This document shows, one piece after another, positions 22,299-33,724 of a stretch of DNA of 58,959 nucleotides. Position numbers and translations under genes: made by a program. How positions within the stretch are numbered: position 1 is the stretch's first letter; each line of letters begins with the position of its first letter. Source of the stretch: Entrophospora sp. SA101 (lineage: Eukaryota; Glomeromycota; Glomeromycetes; Entrophosporales; Entrophosporaceae); contig CAUDNR010002890.1 of assembly GCA_958430865.1 (NCBI GenBank), positions 17,357 through 76,315 on the forward strand, read 5' to 3'. The notes beneath the pieces were generated by a model that did no database searches, was not told the origin of the DNA, and worked only from the letters and a program-made list of their open reading frames with translations.

Positions 22299-23909
22299 CT
22301 ACTTGTGAAATTTTCTGGGATCTACAAATGGATATTCATAATGACAAGAGTTCTCACTAACATCGCTGTAACCTTTTGTTTCATTAATCTTTTTGGATAT
22401 GAAGTCATCAATATCCGCATCAAAATAGTCAAAGAGCCTTGGATTAAGGAATGAATCTAATTCTTGACTAAGATTTAATTCAGTTGCCAGCGTTCTTGCT
22501 TCAGACAATGATATCCTATAAACCAAACAATCAAACAATATGCAAATAATCTTCATGAATTGACAACGCAAAGTATACTCACAATATATGTATAAAAAAA
22601 AAGCATAGATACCATTTGTAGTCCTCGGAGGTTGGCTGTAAACCTCCAGCTTGTAATATTGAATATTTGACCAGGCAATCATTATCTAGTCGACGAACTA
22701 ATCTAACATCCGTAGGGCCAGCATTTACCCAAATGGAATAAACCAATATCTCATTGATTTTGTCGAGCTTTATATTGGATTTTAATGGTGATCTTGGTGT
22801 AAGTCGAAGATTATAATGTATTGATGAATTATTTGTCGTATATCTTACATGTTTACAACCAACAGATACATGTTTCATATATTCGCCAGCATCATCCAAT
22901 ATCAATCCTCTCTTTTTACTAGTCTTAAACTCCAATTTTAAGTCATTCGACATACGATAATTATTTTTAATCGTTATTTCATCATTTATTTTGTTTATAT
23001 TTTTCTTGCTGTTGTTGGCGGTGGTAGAAATAGTATCGATGTTATCAGCAGTGATTTTTGTTGTTGATGAAGTGGTTATTGTGGTAGCGTCATTTGATGA
23101 CAATGGTATTGAAGATGATGATGTTGAATATAACGATTGCCTGGTATTATTAATGTTATTCAAAATATCTTTGTCATTATTATTATTATTATTGCTGTTG
23201 TTGTTGTTAGCATTACAATTTTTAATGTTGGTGTTAATTATAATTTCATTTTTTTGTCCGGAATTAAATTCTTTCTTTACAATAGTGTTGTTGTAATTGT
23301 TGTTGTTGTTGTTGTCGTCGTCGTCATTAATATTGATATTCTCATTGTTATTGTTATCGTTATTGTTACTAATATTAATATTACTTTTAATATTATCATA
23401 ACTATTAACGTCATTAGTAATAATGTTGTCGTTGTGAAAATATCTAGTCACCAGGTTTTGTATACTGTTATCATTATCAAAGATTTGATAAAGTGATCTG
23501 TTTTCTGATGGTATTTTTTCAAGTATAGCTTTTGATAGTTTCCTTTCTTTAACCCGTTTGAAATGAGTTGAGATTTGACCTGATACAGTTGCATACGGTG
23601 TTTGTCCACTAATGTACAATTAATATTTTTATCATTTAATATTTGCGTATAAAACCATAAATATTTTTACTTTACATACCATAATTTTGTTATCCCATAT
23701 TTTAATATTTGATTAGTGATTTCTCTTGATCCTGATGGTTGATTTTTTAAGGAAATCAAAGCCTTTATTATTGCTATGAAAATCCTGTTATTTTGCTCAA
23801 ATGAATCAAAGTTTGAAATAATGCTTGAAAAGATAATTTCGGTGATGTTAAGGATGTTTTGTCTATTTGGCATCTTTTCTTGTTGTTTGTTAGTTTTTAA
23901 GAAGGCCAT
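22299..23909 (-). CDS. GDS1-like winged-helix protein with Asn-rich insert
   Basis: Three exons, 23680..23909, 22613..23608 and 22299..22515, join in phase to 480 residues. Residues ~40-105 form the GDS1-type winged-helix domain (IIKALISLKNQPSGSREITN, ILKYGITKLCGQTPYATVSG, ISTHFKRV), split by intron 1. This fold is found in fungal GDS1 regulators and resembles the HARE domain; a nuclear DNA-binding role is likely. Residues ~135-270 are Asn/Asp/Ser/Thr-rich low complexity from (AAT/AAC)n codons. The C-terminal block (LILDDAGEYMKHVSVGCKHV, LQPTSEDYKWISLSEARTLA, TELNLSQELDSFLNPRLFDY) is also typical of fungal members. Donors are GTATGT and GTATCT. Long frames on the opposite strand between 22991 and 23496 are mirror images of the low-complexity tract. 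Confidence 0.85.
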
Positions 23910-26200
23910 TGAGATATATATTGTGATAATTTTGTAATGTGTATATTAGAATTACTAAAAAAAGAAAAAAATCTTTTATATTCTAAATAAATGACGTTTT
24001 GAGTTTTTTTTTAAAAATGAAAACTCCCAGTTAAAAAACCTCCAATTTTAATATGTTGTAAAGAATAATGTATTTGGAAAACCAAAAAAAATTCTTTTTG
24101 AAAAAAAAAAAATAAACTTTTGAATAAAAAATTAATTCGCAGAAATATAAAAAAATAAAAAAAAAAATTTTTCAGTTATATTTATATTTTTTTATTAATA
24201 TGGTGATTATTATTAATCAATCAGAATAATAATGTTAATCATTAACAATCTTTGACAACCACCAAGATACACTAAGACAATGAAATATTATGTTATTACG
24301 TATAATAAACTTTACTAAAACGCCTACAAATTTATTATGTACGACTACTGTTTATCAATTATTTTTTCTTCAATCTCGACCAGTATTTTTTCTCTCTTTC
24401 TTCTGCAACAAGAGTTCACTCTAGTCAATTATAAAAACAAAATTTAATAGGATAAAAATTTTATGATTTAATATAAAAATATTAAATAAAATATTTAATT
24501 TTTAAGGTTTTAATCCGGTCCATTAAATTTTGCATTATTTTTAACGATTCTTCTGTTTTGAAATTCATTTTGTTCATTTTAAGGTCAATTTCTTTTTTTG
24601 GCCTATTAAGCATATCAACACATTTCCAAGTTTATCATAAATAAATGAGAGATATTCTGCATTCTCATTACTATCATCTGCTTTAAATTTTTTAAGAATA
24701 TCACCAACTGACTCCTTATAGATTCTTACAATATATTATAATCAGGAAACCCGGTTTCTTCAACAATATCGAGTAGGAAGTAGATGTAAATAATTCAATA
24801 TTTGCTATAATTTTTGCTTTTGAACCAAGAATGCTTCGACTTCATTACAGCAAACCAATGAATGTATTCATTAGGTATATTACAAATCATATGCATTACA
24901 ATGATCCATTACCGCTTAATAAGACCAATCTAAATATTTATTATGTTATTATTTGTGAAGGAATTATACATTAAACAATAAGTTGTTGTAAAATATGTAA
25001 ATATTCATGGTTAACAGTACAATTGAAAGTAAAGAATATATGCATCTAGATCTATTAAATAAATAAATATATAACTTTTAAACATCTAATTAATTATGTA
25101 TTAGATTTTTAGATAATAAACGTAGTCACAAGACATTAAAAATAATAATAATATACCAAAGTAATTCCAAAAAAATCTTTAAAAGATTTTATTGGATTCA
25201 AGATTAGTTGTCTGAATCTTACTTTATGAGTCGAATTACTCCAGGGGACAATAGTTGTGATTATGATGAATTTCTATTATTATTAGACAATTGATTTGAT
25301 GGTAAAATATTATGTAAAAACATCAATAAATATTATTTGTAAAATTAGTTGCCATTTCAATGTTTATTCCAAAGTGAACATTCATTATTGTAAGTAATCA
25401 ATCCAGGATATGCCGTACATTCGAAACCCGAGCTCAACATGAGATATTTACCTTTATGAATCACTATTTTAATGAAAATTTTCTAAAAGACATATATAAA
25501 TTATAAAATGGAAATAATATCATTAAAGTTTGAATAAAATATTTTGATATTAAGCCACAATCATTTTTTCTAATCTTGGTAATTGTGAAATGACAATTTT
25601 TAATAAACTGGCTGATATTTGACTTGGTATCTTTTTTAAATAATTGAGATAGGAATTATCCTTTTTTCTATAATAGCATTTGAGAGTATAAAAATCATAT
25701 AAAATCATAAGGCTGTCTGAATGTTTTCTAATGTATATATATAATTCATTAACACATAATAGTAATTGCTAAATATTCCTCTATAAAGTATGCTGAAACA
25801 AGATGATAATTGGAATTTAATTCAATGTAACGAGGGTCAAAGCACATGATTGCTTTAAACAAAGGAACTGCTGGACGATTTGTCAACATGATTTTTAAAT
25901 TTTTTGAATGATAATTTATATATATGCTTTAAAAATAATCCAAACTAAATAAAAACTGTTAATTATTTCCAAATTTCATAATTTACAGGCATTCTGAAAG
26001 AACCATGACTTTTGTTACTTACAACCTATAGCACTACTGGTTTATCCTAAAGAAAATTGTTAATTAATTAATTGGTTGGAAAAATCAAAAATCAAGTTTA
26101 TTTTTTTACCTTTAATTTATCAATGAGGGTCTGGCTAATTTTTATTGGAACAGCAAATTTAGATTTCTAAAATTTGTGAGGAGTTTGTGTATAAGGTTTA
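23910..26200. other. Gene-poor stretch with decayed coding traces
   Basis: On the minus strand around 24830-24480 coherent pieces occur in several frames: KAKIIANIELFTSTSYSI, YKESVGDILKKFKADDSNEN then EYLSFIYDKLGN, and PKKEIDLKMNKMNFKTEESL. At 25888-25748 an ATG frame reads MLTNRPAVPLFKAIMCFDPR and ends at TAA; its FDPRYI motif recalls Glomeromycotina hAT transposases. Neither can be assigned firmly. The remainder shows nothing. Confidence 0.3.
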
Positions 26201-27999
26201 TCCAGTTCAGATGGCAGCTTCTTCTGCTAAGTGTTTATCTGATTTAATAATTTACATCAACATCAACATCAACAACAAATTATTTATCCTTTCTCTAATA
26301 CTGATGAACATCAATATTATCATCTAAAACAGAAACGAGTTGTTTATCCAGCCTCAAAGGTGGTTTTCTCGAATACTGACGAACATCAACATCATCATTA
26401 TTATACATAAATTTTTTACATTAAATTTTATTGTGTAAATCAGTACCAAAATTAGAGTCTATGGAAAAGAAATTTTTTCCGATTTCCAAATAATAATAAT
26501 AATAATACAGTAATTGATATCGCACAACAACCTAAAAATAAAAACCATTTAGTTGTTTTCAATAAACTTGAAAGCAAAAACACCCGGTTGATAGACAAAC
26601 ACATTTACTTAAAGAATGCATTTATTTAAATTGATACGGAGAAGCTTTCTAAATGGCAATGTACATACACGTCTTTTTTATTTTATATAGCATAGTACAA
26701 AAGCCTCGCCATTCAAAGAAATACTTTCGTACGTTATGTTAATATTAGTGATTATTCAATAATCTTGCTACTTATTTCGTTGTATTTTCTAGCAAAATAG
26801 ATGGCAGGCAACAAATTATGTTTTACTATTATATTTTATTAATAATCCTTTTATCTAACGAGTTATTATTAATTGCTGAGAACGCACCCAAAAATCAAGG
26901 ATGTTGGGTCGAATTTTGAAAATTAATGTGTGTGATAAGTGATAATAATAATAGCAAAATTCCCGGGAGGTAGTCTCCGTTTTTTTCAAAATTAAAAAAT
27001 GGACGAGTCTCTTAATCATTATTAACGTTAATATTAAAAAATTGTCAAGATTACTTCTAAGAGTCAAAACAGATTATTAGTAAATGTGTCCCGAATTTTT
27101 ATATGTAAATTCGATCATTTACTAATTTTCTTTCTATATATAATTTATAAAAGGTGTAACCCCTTTGCACGTTGGGAAGGGAGGATTTGGATAAATTTCG
27201 AAATTCGAATGGTTCTATTTCATCTTTATTTATTATTTATATCTTTCTTATCATTTTCAATTTCCATTTCCAATATATTATTTTCTTCCTTTAACTTTAA
27301 CTCTAATTTTCATTTAGGACATCATTGATTTCATTTTGTCCTTCTGAATTTATCAATCATCTTTAGAAACAATATGGGTGTAAGTTCATGTAGAAATTTG
27401 TTCATATAAGTCGTAATTAATCCATTGATAATATCATCTTCAACTATTAACTCTTCATTTAATTCTTTATCTTTTTCTATTCTCTATTAAAAATTTTATT
27501 TTCTTTATTTTTGGGAATTTCCAATTATTTGCCCCCTGAGATGCAATGATTAGTTTAAATATTGATCTTGATTAGTGTGTTGAGTATCAGAACTTTGATT
27601 ATTATTATTTGATAATTTTCTTTCAAATCATTGTTTCTTAAAACTATTAAACAAGTAAGTCCATTATTATCATCATTTGAAAATTTATTATGTCATTGAA
27701 ATCATTGTTTGTTCTTTCTCATTGATATTTGTTATTATTTGGTTTCCTCGTTGTTTATCTACCAATTTTTAATACTTTGTCCTATCGGTTGTGAATTTGG
27801 TCTGTTTGGATATTGCGATATTAAGACTTTTGTTGCTTCAGTGTCAACCGAGTATGACAACCCTCGATTTCAAACATTTTGCATTTTTTCTTTTATCAAA
27901 GGTTCTTCACAACTTTACTTAGCATCAATAGCAACAACTATCGCCAATATAAAAGCATTATCCTAAATTTTAGCATTTAGAAAAAAGTTGAGAAAAATT
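26201..27999. other. No firm gene; short His/Gln-rich coding-like repeat
   Basis: At 26262-26410 (+) a frame reads HQHQHQQQ and contains two related units (YPFSNTDEHQYYH and FSNTDEHQHHHYY). The DNA therefore holds a ~90-bp direct repeat around AATACTGA(T/C)GAACATCAA. The open frames 27086-27328 and 27709-27966 have no domain, intron context or codon bias that would support them. Confidence 0.35.
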
Positions 28000-29060
28000 C
28001 ATCACTAACTTGTGAATCGAATAACAACTGGGGAAGCAAGACGTCAAACATTAGATCTAAATAATTCCCAACAAAAAAATCCATTGGTTCAATTTAGTAT
28101 TCCGAGATCATCAATAATATTCCACACTTTATAACGTATGTAAAGTAAGCTTGATCATGAGAAATCAAATGCCCAGACTGCGCAAAGATACATTTTACTA
28201 ACACGCAAGCATACTGTAATGTTAGCCAGCAAATATTCGTGCGCTGCAGCGACTTTTCAGCGAAGGTCCTGAACGGGGCGTTTACAATACTAAGATTTGG
28301 TGACAAAATCCAACCCTTCTAATAGTAAAACTGATATATCCAAACTCCCACGCAAGTTTCAGCATACAGTGGGGTTACGGTTTATTAGGTGACCAACTAT
28401 TAATTAAGACCTAAATACAGAGGTCTTCCCAAGGACAATTCCTCCGATTAACTTGACCTGCAAATGCATTTGCTCTGTTTGTTATAAAGTTCTTCTTATT
28501 ATTTTACAATCCTCTAGACTCTAGGGAGATTTTAAACATAACTCACATGAATAAAACTGGAAGCCCTAAAGTTTCAAGCAATTGTGACACATACGATCCC
28601 ACTCTTTAATTAAAAGATAGAGTCTTAGTTAAATTTTAGCAAAGTAATGAAGACTAACGAATGTATCAGAAAAACGGCATTTTTAGTTCGAGGCCAAATG
28701 GTGCACCTGCCTAAAACAAAATATGCTAGCATAGCTTCAAAATATAGGCGTAAACGGCTTGACGTTAATACGGGTGTCTCTTACAAGTAAAGTAATTATC
28801 AACATTAAAAGAACCAATTAAATTAATAGATCCATTTTCCAATCTATTCGAAAATCATTGGCGACTTAATGACCATAATTGTCGCTAACTCACCAGAAAC
28901 ATGTAGTTTGGATTACATGGGAAACAACTTTCCTACCCTGGATGTCAAGGACTACCAGCCAAGATTAGCGTTTTTAACTTTTAAGGAGATGAGAGTTTCC
29001 ATCTTATTGTTATTCCTGCTTGTTGACAATTGTTTTGTTGCATTTTCTTAACGTTACTTA
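28000..29060. other. Compositionally distinct non-coding island
   Basis: Compared with its flanks this kilobase is visibly richer in G and C (for example GTGCGCTGCAGCGAC, CTGAACGGGGCG) and almost free of the long A/T runs seen elsewhere. Frames are short (70 residues or less) and unrecognised. It may be inserted foreign or organellar DNA. No terminal repeats were seen. Confidence 0.45.
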
Positions 29061-29284
29061 ACGCGGACTAAATCATTTATATCTTCCTCACTCCCTTTAT
29101 AGGTATGACTTTTTGTGAAATAAATAAATTTATTAATTAAAAAAATCAATTATTTGGTTTTGAATGCATTGTTAAATAATGAGAACTGGTAGATGATAGA
29201 TTACATATATGTATAGGTATTATAAGATACATTCTTTTTTATATATCTCATAAATTTTATACATATTAAACAAAATACTGTATA

Positions 29285-29363
29285 CAGTCAAACCTCGTCA
29301 GAAATTTTAAAAATCCGTTATGATAAGAATTTAATTATAGTCCGCTGTGACAAGGTTTGACTA
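29285..29363. mobile_element. Pogo-type MITE, family A (79 bp)
   Basis: CAGTCAAACCTCGTCA on the left and TGTGACAAGGTTTGACTA on the right are the family-A terminal repeats, with TA on both sides. Only about 40 bp separates them. It lies just upstream of the fibrillarin pseudogene. Confidence 0.85.
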
Positions 29364-29449
29364 TATATTCGTTTATTAGTAAAACTCGGTGGTCTTGGTG
29401 GAGATGGAACTCTTAGTAAAAGTCGCAGAAACACGTAGATTTATAAATT

Positions 29450-29985
29450 TAAATATAATTACATATATGGGAGAAAAGATCGAGTTTGGAATCCATCCAT
29501 ATGATCCAAATTGGCAGCTGGTATTCTAGGTGGTATTAATCATATTCACATGGTTCTTAAATCCAAAGTATTATGTCTTGATGCTGCATCTGGTATTATT
29601 GTTGGTGCAAAAAATTTATTTTTATTATTTATTATTTGGAAAATAGGAGGATGGACGAATGTAGCCAAGAAAAGAACAAATGTAATACTAATAATTGAGG
29701 ATGCACGACACCCATACAAGTATCATATGTTGGTTGGAATGGTATTTTTACCACAACACATATTATAAATGCATATCATTATCTAAAAAATAATGGACAT
29801 GTTGTTATCCCAATAAAAGCAGATTGTATTGATTCCACCATAAATCCCACTACAGTTTTTGTCAATGAAGTTAAACTATTACAAGAGGAACACTTTAAAC
29901 CTCAGGAACAATTAACTTTGGAATCATATGAACGCGATCATGTTCCAGTTGTTGGAAAATATGTAAAATCGATGTGTTGCAAATA
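29450..29985 (+). pseudogene. NOP1: Fibrillarin (NOP1), broken
   Basis: The translation follows fibrillarin: RVWNPSI, stop, SKLAAGILGGINHIHM, SKVLCLDAASG, INVAKKRTN-like ([20 protein letters not shown]), YKYHMLVGM, then after a frameshift [57 protein letters not shown]. Fibrillarin is the box C/D snoRNP 2'-O-methyltransferase of the nucleolus. The block normally carrying DVIFADVAQPDQA is missing, so a catalytic Asp region is lost. The segment between the SAM-binding AASG and VAKKRTN is replaced by unrelated sequence. There is a stop in WNPFRSKL and a frameshift after GEKIE. The GAR-rich N-terminus is absent or scrambled. No introns are visible in the retained part, so a retrocopy is possible. 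Confidence 0.85.
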
Positions 29986-30309
29986 ATAATAATAAAATTA
30001 CTACTACTATTATTATTACAACTATAATAATTACAATATTAAATAAAATCAATTTAATAACATTAAATGTTTTATTATTTAATTGAATTTGAATTAACTT
30101 TCTTCGTTATCTTTATTAGATTTACTAATGCCATAATAGTTATTCTGTTTTTTTGTAAGTTATAAATATCAAATTAATATTATTAAAAATAAAGTAGATT
30201 TAAAAAAGAACTGTAAAAATAGACAAACCCAATATTCACGATCAAAAAATCTAGAATTTCTTGAAGAAGTGCTCTATCAAATATCAAATATTTGAAAGAA
30301 AATATAATG

Positions 30310-31719
30310 TTAAATATATAGGTAAAAATAAAAACAAAAATTTGATAAATTGATAAAAAGACAAACCCATAAACTATCTCTATATTCTTCATCGATGCCT
30401 TCATCGATCTCTTCATCAATTTCTTCATAATTATTCCTTTCTTTACTATTATTCTTCTCATCGCTGCTTTTACCTTTATTTTTGCCGTTATTGTCACCAT
30501 TATTTTCTTTATTTTTATTCGTATATTGGTATTTAATTTTCTTTTTATTTTTGCCATTATTATTCTCAACATCTTTTTTATCCATATCTCCACCATCATC
30601 ATCTATGTAAATTTCTGTGTTCATATTATTACCAATATCGTTATTTCTTTCAACTTTATTTTTGTCGTTATTATCTCCATTATCTTCTTTATTTTTATTC
30701 GTATATCGATATTTAATTTTATTTTTATTTTTACCATTATTATTCTCAACATCTTTTTTATCCATACCTCCATCATCATCATCTATGTAATTTTCTATGT
30801 TTATATTATTACCAGTATCGTTATTTCTTTCAACTTTATTTTTGTCGTTATTGTCACCATTATCTTTATTTTTATTCGTATGTCGATATTTAATTTTCTT
30901 TTTATTTTTACCATTATTATTATCAACATCTTTTTTATCCATATTTTTATCTCCATCATCATCATCTATGTAATTCTCTATGTTTATATTATTACCAGTA
31001 TCGTTATTTCTTTCAACTTTATTTTGGTCGATATTGTCACCATTATCTTCTTTATTATTATCATAATCCTCATCATCTTCTTGGTAATCATAATCCCAAT
31101 CTTCTTTTAAAAATTGCAATAAAATAAATAGATGATATAATATAAAAAATAAAATAAAATAATTTTTAACTTTTTACCATCATTATTAGCAAAATTTTCA
31201 CCTCTTTTTGTCTCAACATAATTCTTTTTAATAATTAAATTTTTTATTGGAAAAAAAACTATCGTTACTTTCTCCCTAATCACCATCACCATTATAATCA
31301 ATGTAATGAATTTTCCTACCTTTATTATGCGTGTATTGCAAACCTTTTCAATTTTTTCAATAAAATAATCAAAATCCATTTGAGGTGCAAGTTGTTGTTG
31401 CCAGCTATGATAAATTAATAGGATATTACCCGAATCTTCTAACTTTTAGTTTTCGCATATTTCAATAAAAGAACAATTGAAAATTTGAAAAATTATAGGT
31501 TATAAATTATAATATATAAATCATCAATTACTTACAATATCTTTATCACGCAATTCCAATTTTTTTGAAGTCTTTAATAAACTCGGTAAGCCTTCCTTTT
31601 CATCTAACAAACTATAAATATAACATAAATAGATTAGTCAAATTAATAACTTATATTTGTATATCTAAATATAATTCTATTTATTACCGTAAAGGATCAA
31701 TTGGTTTTACTCTGCTCAT
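30310..31719 (-). CDS. CSM3: CSM3/TIPIN/Swi3 replication fork protection protein
   Basis: Five exons (31688..31719, 31536..31611, 31320..31442, 31178..31223, 30310..31103) join in phase to 356 residues. Residues ~5-77 match the Swi3 domain: VKPIDPLRLLDEKEGLPSLL, KTSKKLELRDKDILEDSGNI, LLIYHSWQQQLAPQMDFDYF, IEKIEK. The family binds Tof1/Timeless and stabilises paused replication forks. The rest is an acidic, Asn/Asp/Lys-rich tail dominated by a tandem repeat of 58-60 residues. The last ~25 codons are hydrophobic and may be intron read-through: a donor-like GTTTGTC lies at about 30365 and a possible further exon (STSSRNSRFFDREYW) at about 30275-30235. Exon 4 is less certain than exons 1-3. The RPA-binding C-terminus of Tipin is not recognisable. 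Confidence 0.75.
30480..31040. repeat. ~175-180-bp tandem coding repeat
   Basis: At least three copies each encode (K)NKVERNNDTGNNINIENYID, DDDGGMDKKDVENNNGKNK and KIKYRYTNKNKEDNGDNN with substitutions and small in-frame length changes. The opposite strand is also open through the array (30526-31110), a by-product of codon composition. Confidence 0.9.
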
Positions 31720-32101
31720 TTTGAATTATAAATGAAATTTTCAATTTTCAAATATCAATATTTATAAAATGTCTAAAGATAAAAAGTAAAAAAAAAAAGT
31801 TTTCATGTGTTTTTTGTACGAGGATAGATGTTTTACGCGTTTGTACAACGTAACAATTTGTCGATAAAGAATGTGTTGCATATCATGGAAGTATACTGTA
31901 ATCCATCAAGCCGTATTCATATTAAAAGGTGGAAGTTCACAATACCATCACATATAATCACCTTCCAACATCAGTTATAATCTAGTCGGTTGTTTTTCAA
32001 ATGTTCCTGATGCAGCAGCGCGACGCCCTATCTTCAAGATATATGAAGTAACCCAATTTATAAGAGTACTTGGAAGCATGATTTGGTCATATCTCGCAAT
32101 A

Positions 32102-32576
32102 TAGAGATTGGAATCGTCCAAAAAAATCCTTAGTCGACTACTAGTTGATCAAAATTTCTTTAGTCGACTAAAAATTTTTTTTAATAATAATATTTCGTTT
32201 TTTTTTTGAATCTTTCACTTTTTCAAAATACTTCCACACGAAACCATGTGTTACGATTCGTTTTTTTAAAGGTCTTCTGGAACCACCACCTAAATCATTG
32301 GAAATTGAAGCCAATAAACTATTGGACCTTGTATCGGAAGTGTTTATTCGTCCACATGTAAAATTATCATCAACAACACCACCACTATTGTCGTCGTCAT
32401 CATATTGATGGTATTGATACTCTTCTGCATAGAAATTTACTATTTTGAATGATAAATCACAAAAATATAATTGGTCAGACAATAATAATATTAGCGTAGT
32501 ATTAGTATTAGTATTAGTAGTATTAGTAGTCGACTATTAGTTGTTCAAAAAAAAGTTTAGTCGATTCCAACCTCTA
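32102..32576. mobile_element. 475-bp hAT element with 8-bp target duplication
   Basis: Terminal inverted repeats TAGAGATTGGAATCG (left) and CGATTCCAACCTCTA (right) differ at one base. The flanking 8-mers TCGCAATA (32094-32101) and TCACAATA (32577-32584) differ at one base. Inside each end, TAGTCGAC motifs repeat in inverted orientation. This is a short deletion derivative that retains only the start of a transposase. Confidence 0.9.
32168..32482 (-). pseudogene. hAT transposase N-terminal fragment
   Basis: The 104-residue frame starts MSDQLYFCDLSFKIVNFYAE and ends KKRIVTHGFVWKYFEKVKDS before running into the left terminal repeat. The VWKYFEK motif is the usual start of the BED zinc finger in hAT transposases; the Cys/His residues and the catalytic core have been deleted. 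It fills most of the 475-bp element, so the element is non-autonomous. Confidence 0.6.
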
Positions 32577-32584
32577 TCACAATA

Positions 32585-33724
32585 TCACTGGTATCAATAT
32601 AAAATGATTTGTGTTGATCATAGATGATGATTTAGATGTTTTAGAATGCGATTATTTTTCCTGCCATAATTAATAAAATAAGATATGGAGATAAACTCGT
32701 TAAGTGAGACCACTCAAAAAAGAAATGGCAGGTCTGATTTGTCAAGAAGTGCTAACGTTCGCGGTATTTACCATAGCACTCATAAAAATTATTGATTATT
32801 TCAAGTCCTTGTTTGCGAGGTCAAAGAGTTCAGATATTGGCAACCATAAAATCGAAGGTGAGTTAAGATTGGAAAAGGTTCTTTCACTCCTACATTAAGC
32901 TCTACCAACAACTAAAACAACCACACGGAAAGAACATAGAAACTATTTTTTATTGTATTATGCTTAATCAATCAGCCAATGAAATATTTAGTTTATTTTT
33001 ATAAAAGTTTCTGTAAACTTAGATTTATAAATAGAAAATTTGGAGTTGTTAGCAAAAGTGTTGTAGTAACAGATAGTGGGTTTAGAACACCAGTTAGAAC
33101 TTGATATTCATAAAATTCCATAGTGTATTATAATAATTTGTTAGGAACGACAATAGATCTGATCATACATATAACCCTAGATATAAATTTTTTTATCACT
33201 TTGTAATTTTAAACAAACGATTCTATTATAAATAATGGTGGTAGTGGCAAAGGACGGTCACTTTTTTATATATCTTCCTCACGCAAAAAAAAGCAAATTC
33301 AAAATTGTGCAAAATATAATGCGATTATTAGCAAAAAAAGCCATGGCTGGCTCGGTCTAAAGACCTCCTAAAATTTAAAAGCATAGAAGTTACTTTCTGT
33401 CCTATCTTTTAAAAAATAGCTCTATCGGTTGATAGAATAGGCCTCTAGTTTTTAATGTATTTTCCCAAAAAATTATTTTTAGCACACGTATTTTACTATG
33501 TTCACGAGAAATTTGAAAATATGAATTATTCTTTATATATATATTACTTATTAAAAATGAATGACATAACAATAATGAGAATATTATGCATAAAAAAATA
33601 ATTTTGAGTAGTCGTGATGCGAAACATCCTAGCATCCTTTTGCATAATTTCTCATAATGTGTGTGTATCATTTGTAGCAATCCCCTTACACCATTCTTCT
33701 TCTGACCATTATAAGAATTGCGTC
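32585..33724. other. No gene recognised
   Basis: Short frames at 32704-32898 (+) and 33402-33680 (-) show no domain and no splice support. The sequence is AT-rich with a (ATTAGT)-like array at its left margin, inside the hAT element. Confidence 0.45.

Noticed and set aside
22991..23496. Two long plus-strand frames rich in V/I/L
   Set aside because: They are exact antisense of the Asn/Asp-rich exon of the GDS1-like gene; the composition creates them.
27709..27966. 85-codon plus-strand frame
   Set aside because: No recognisable motif on either strand and an ordinary AT-rich context.
30183..31110. Long frames overlapping the CSM3 acidic tail (30183-30602 minus in a second frame, 30526-31110 plus)
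   Set aside because: Shadows of the tandem coding repeat; the minus-strand acidic frame joins in phase to the Swi3 exons, the others join to nothing.
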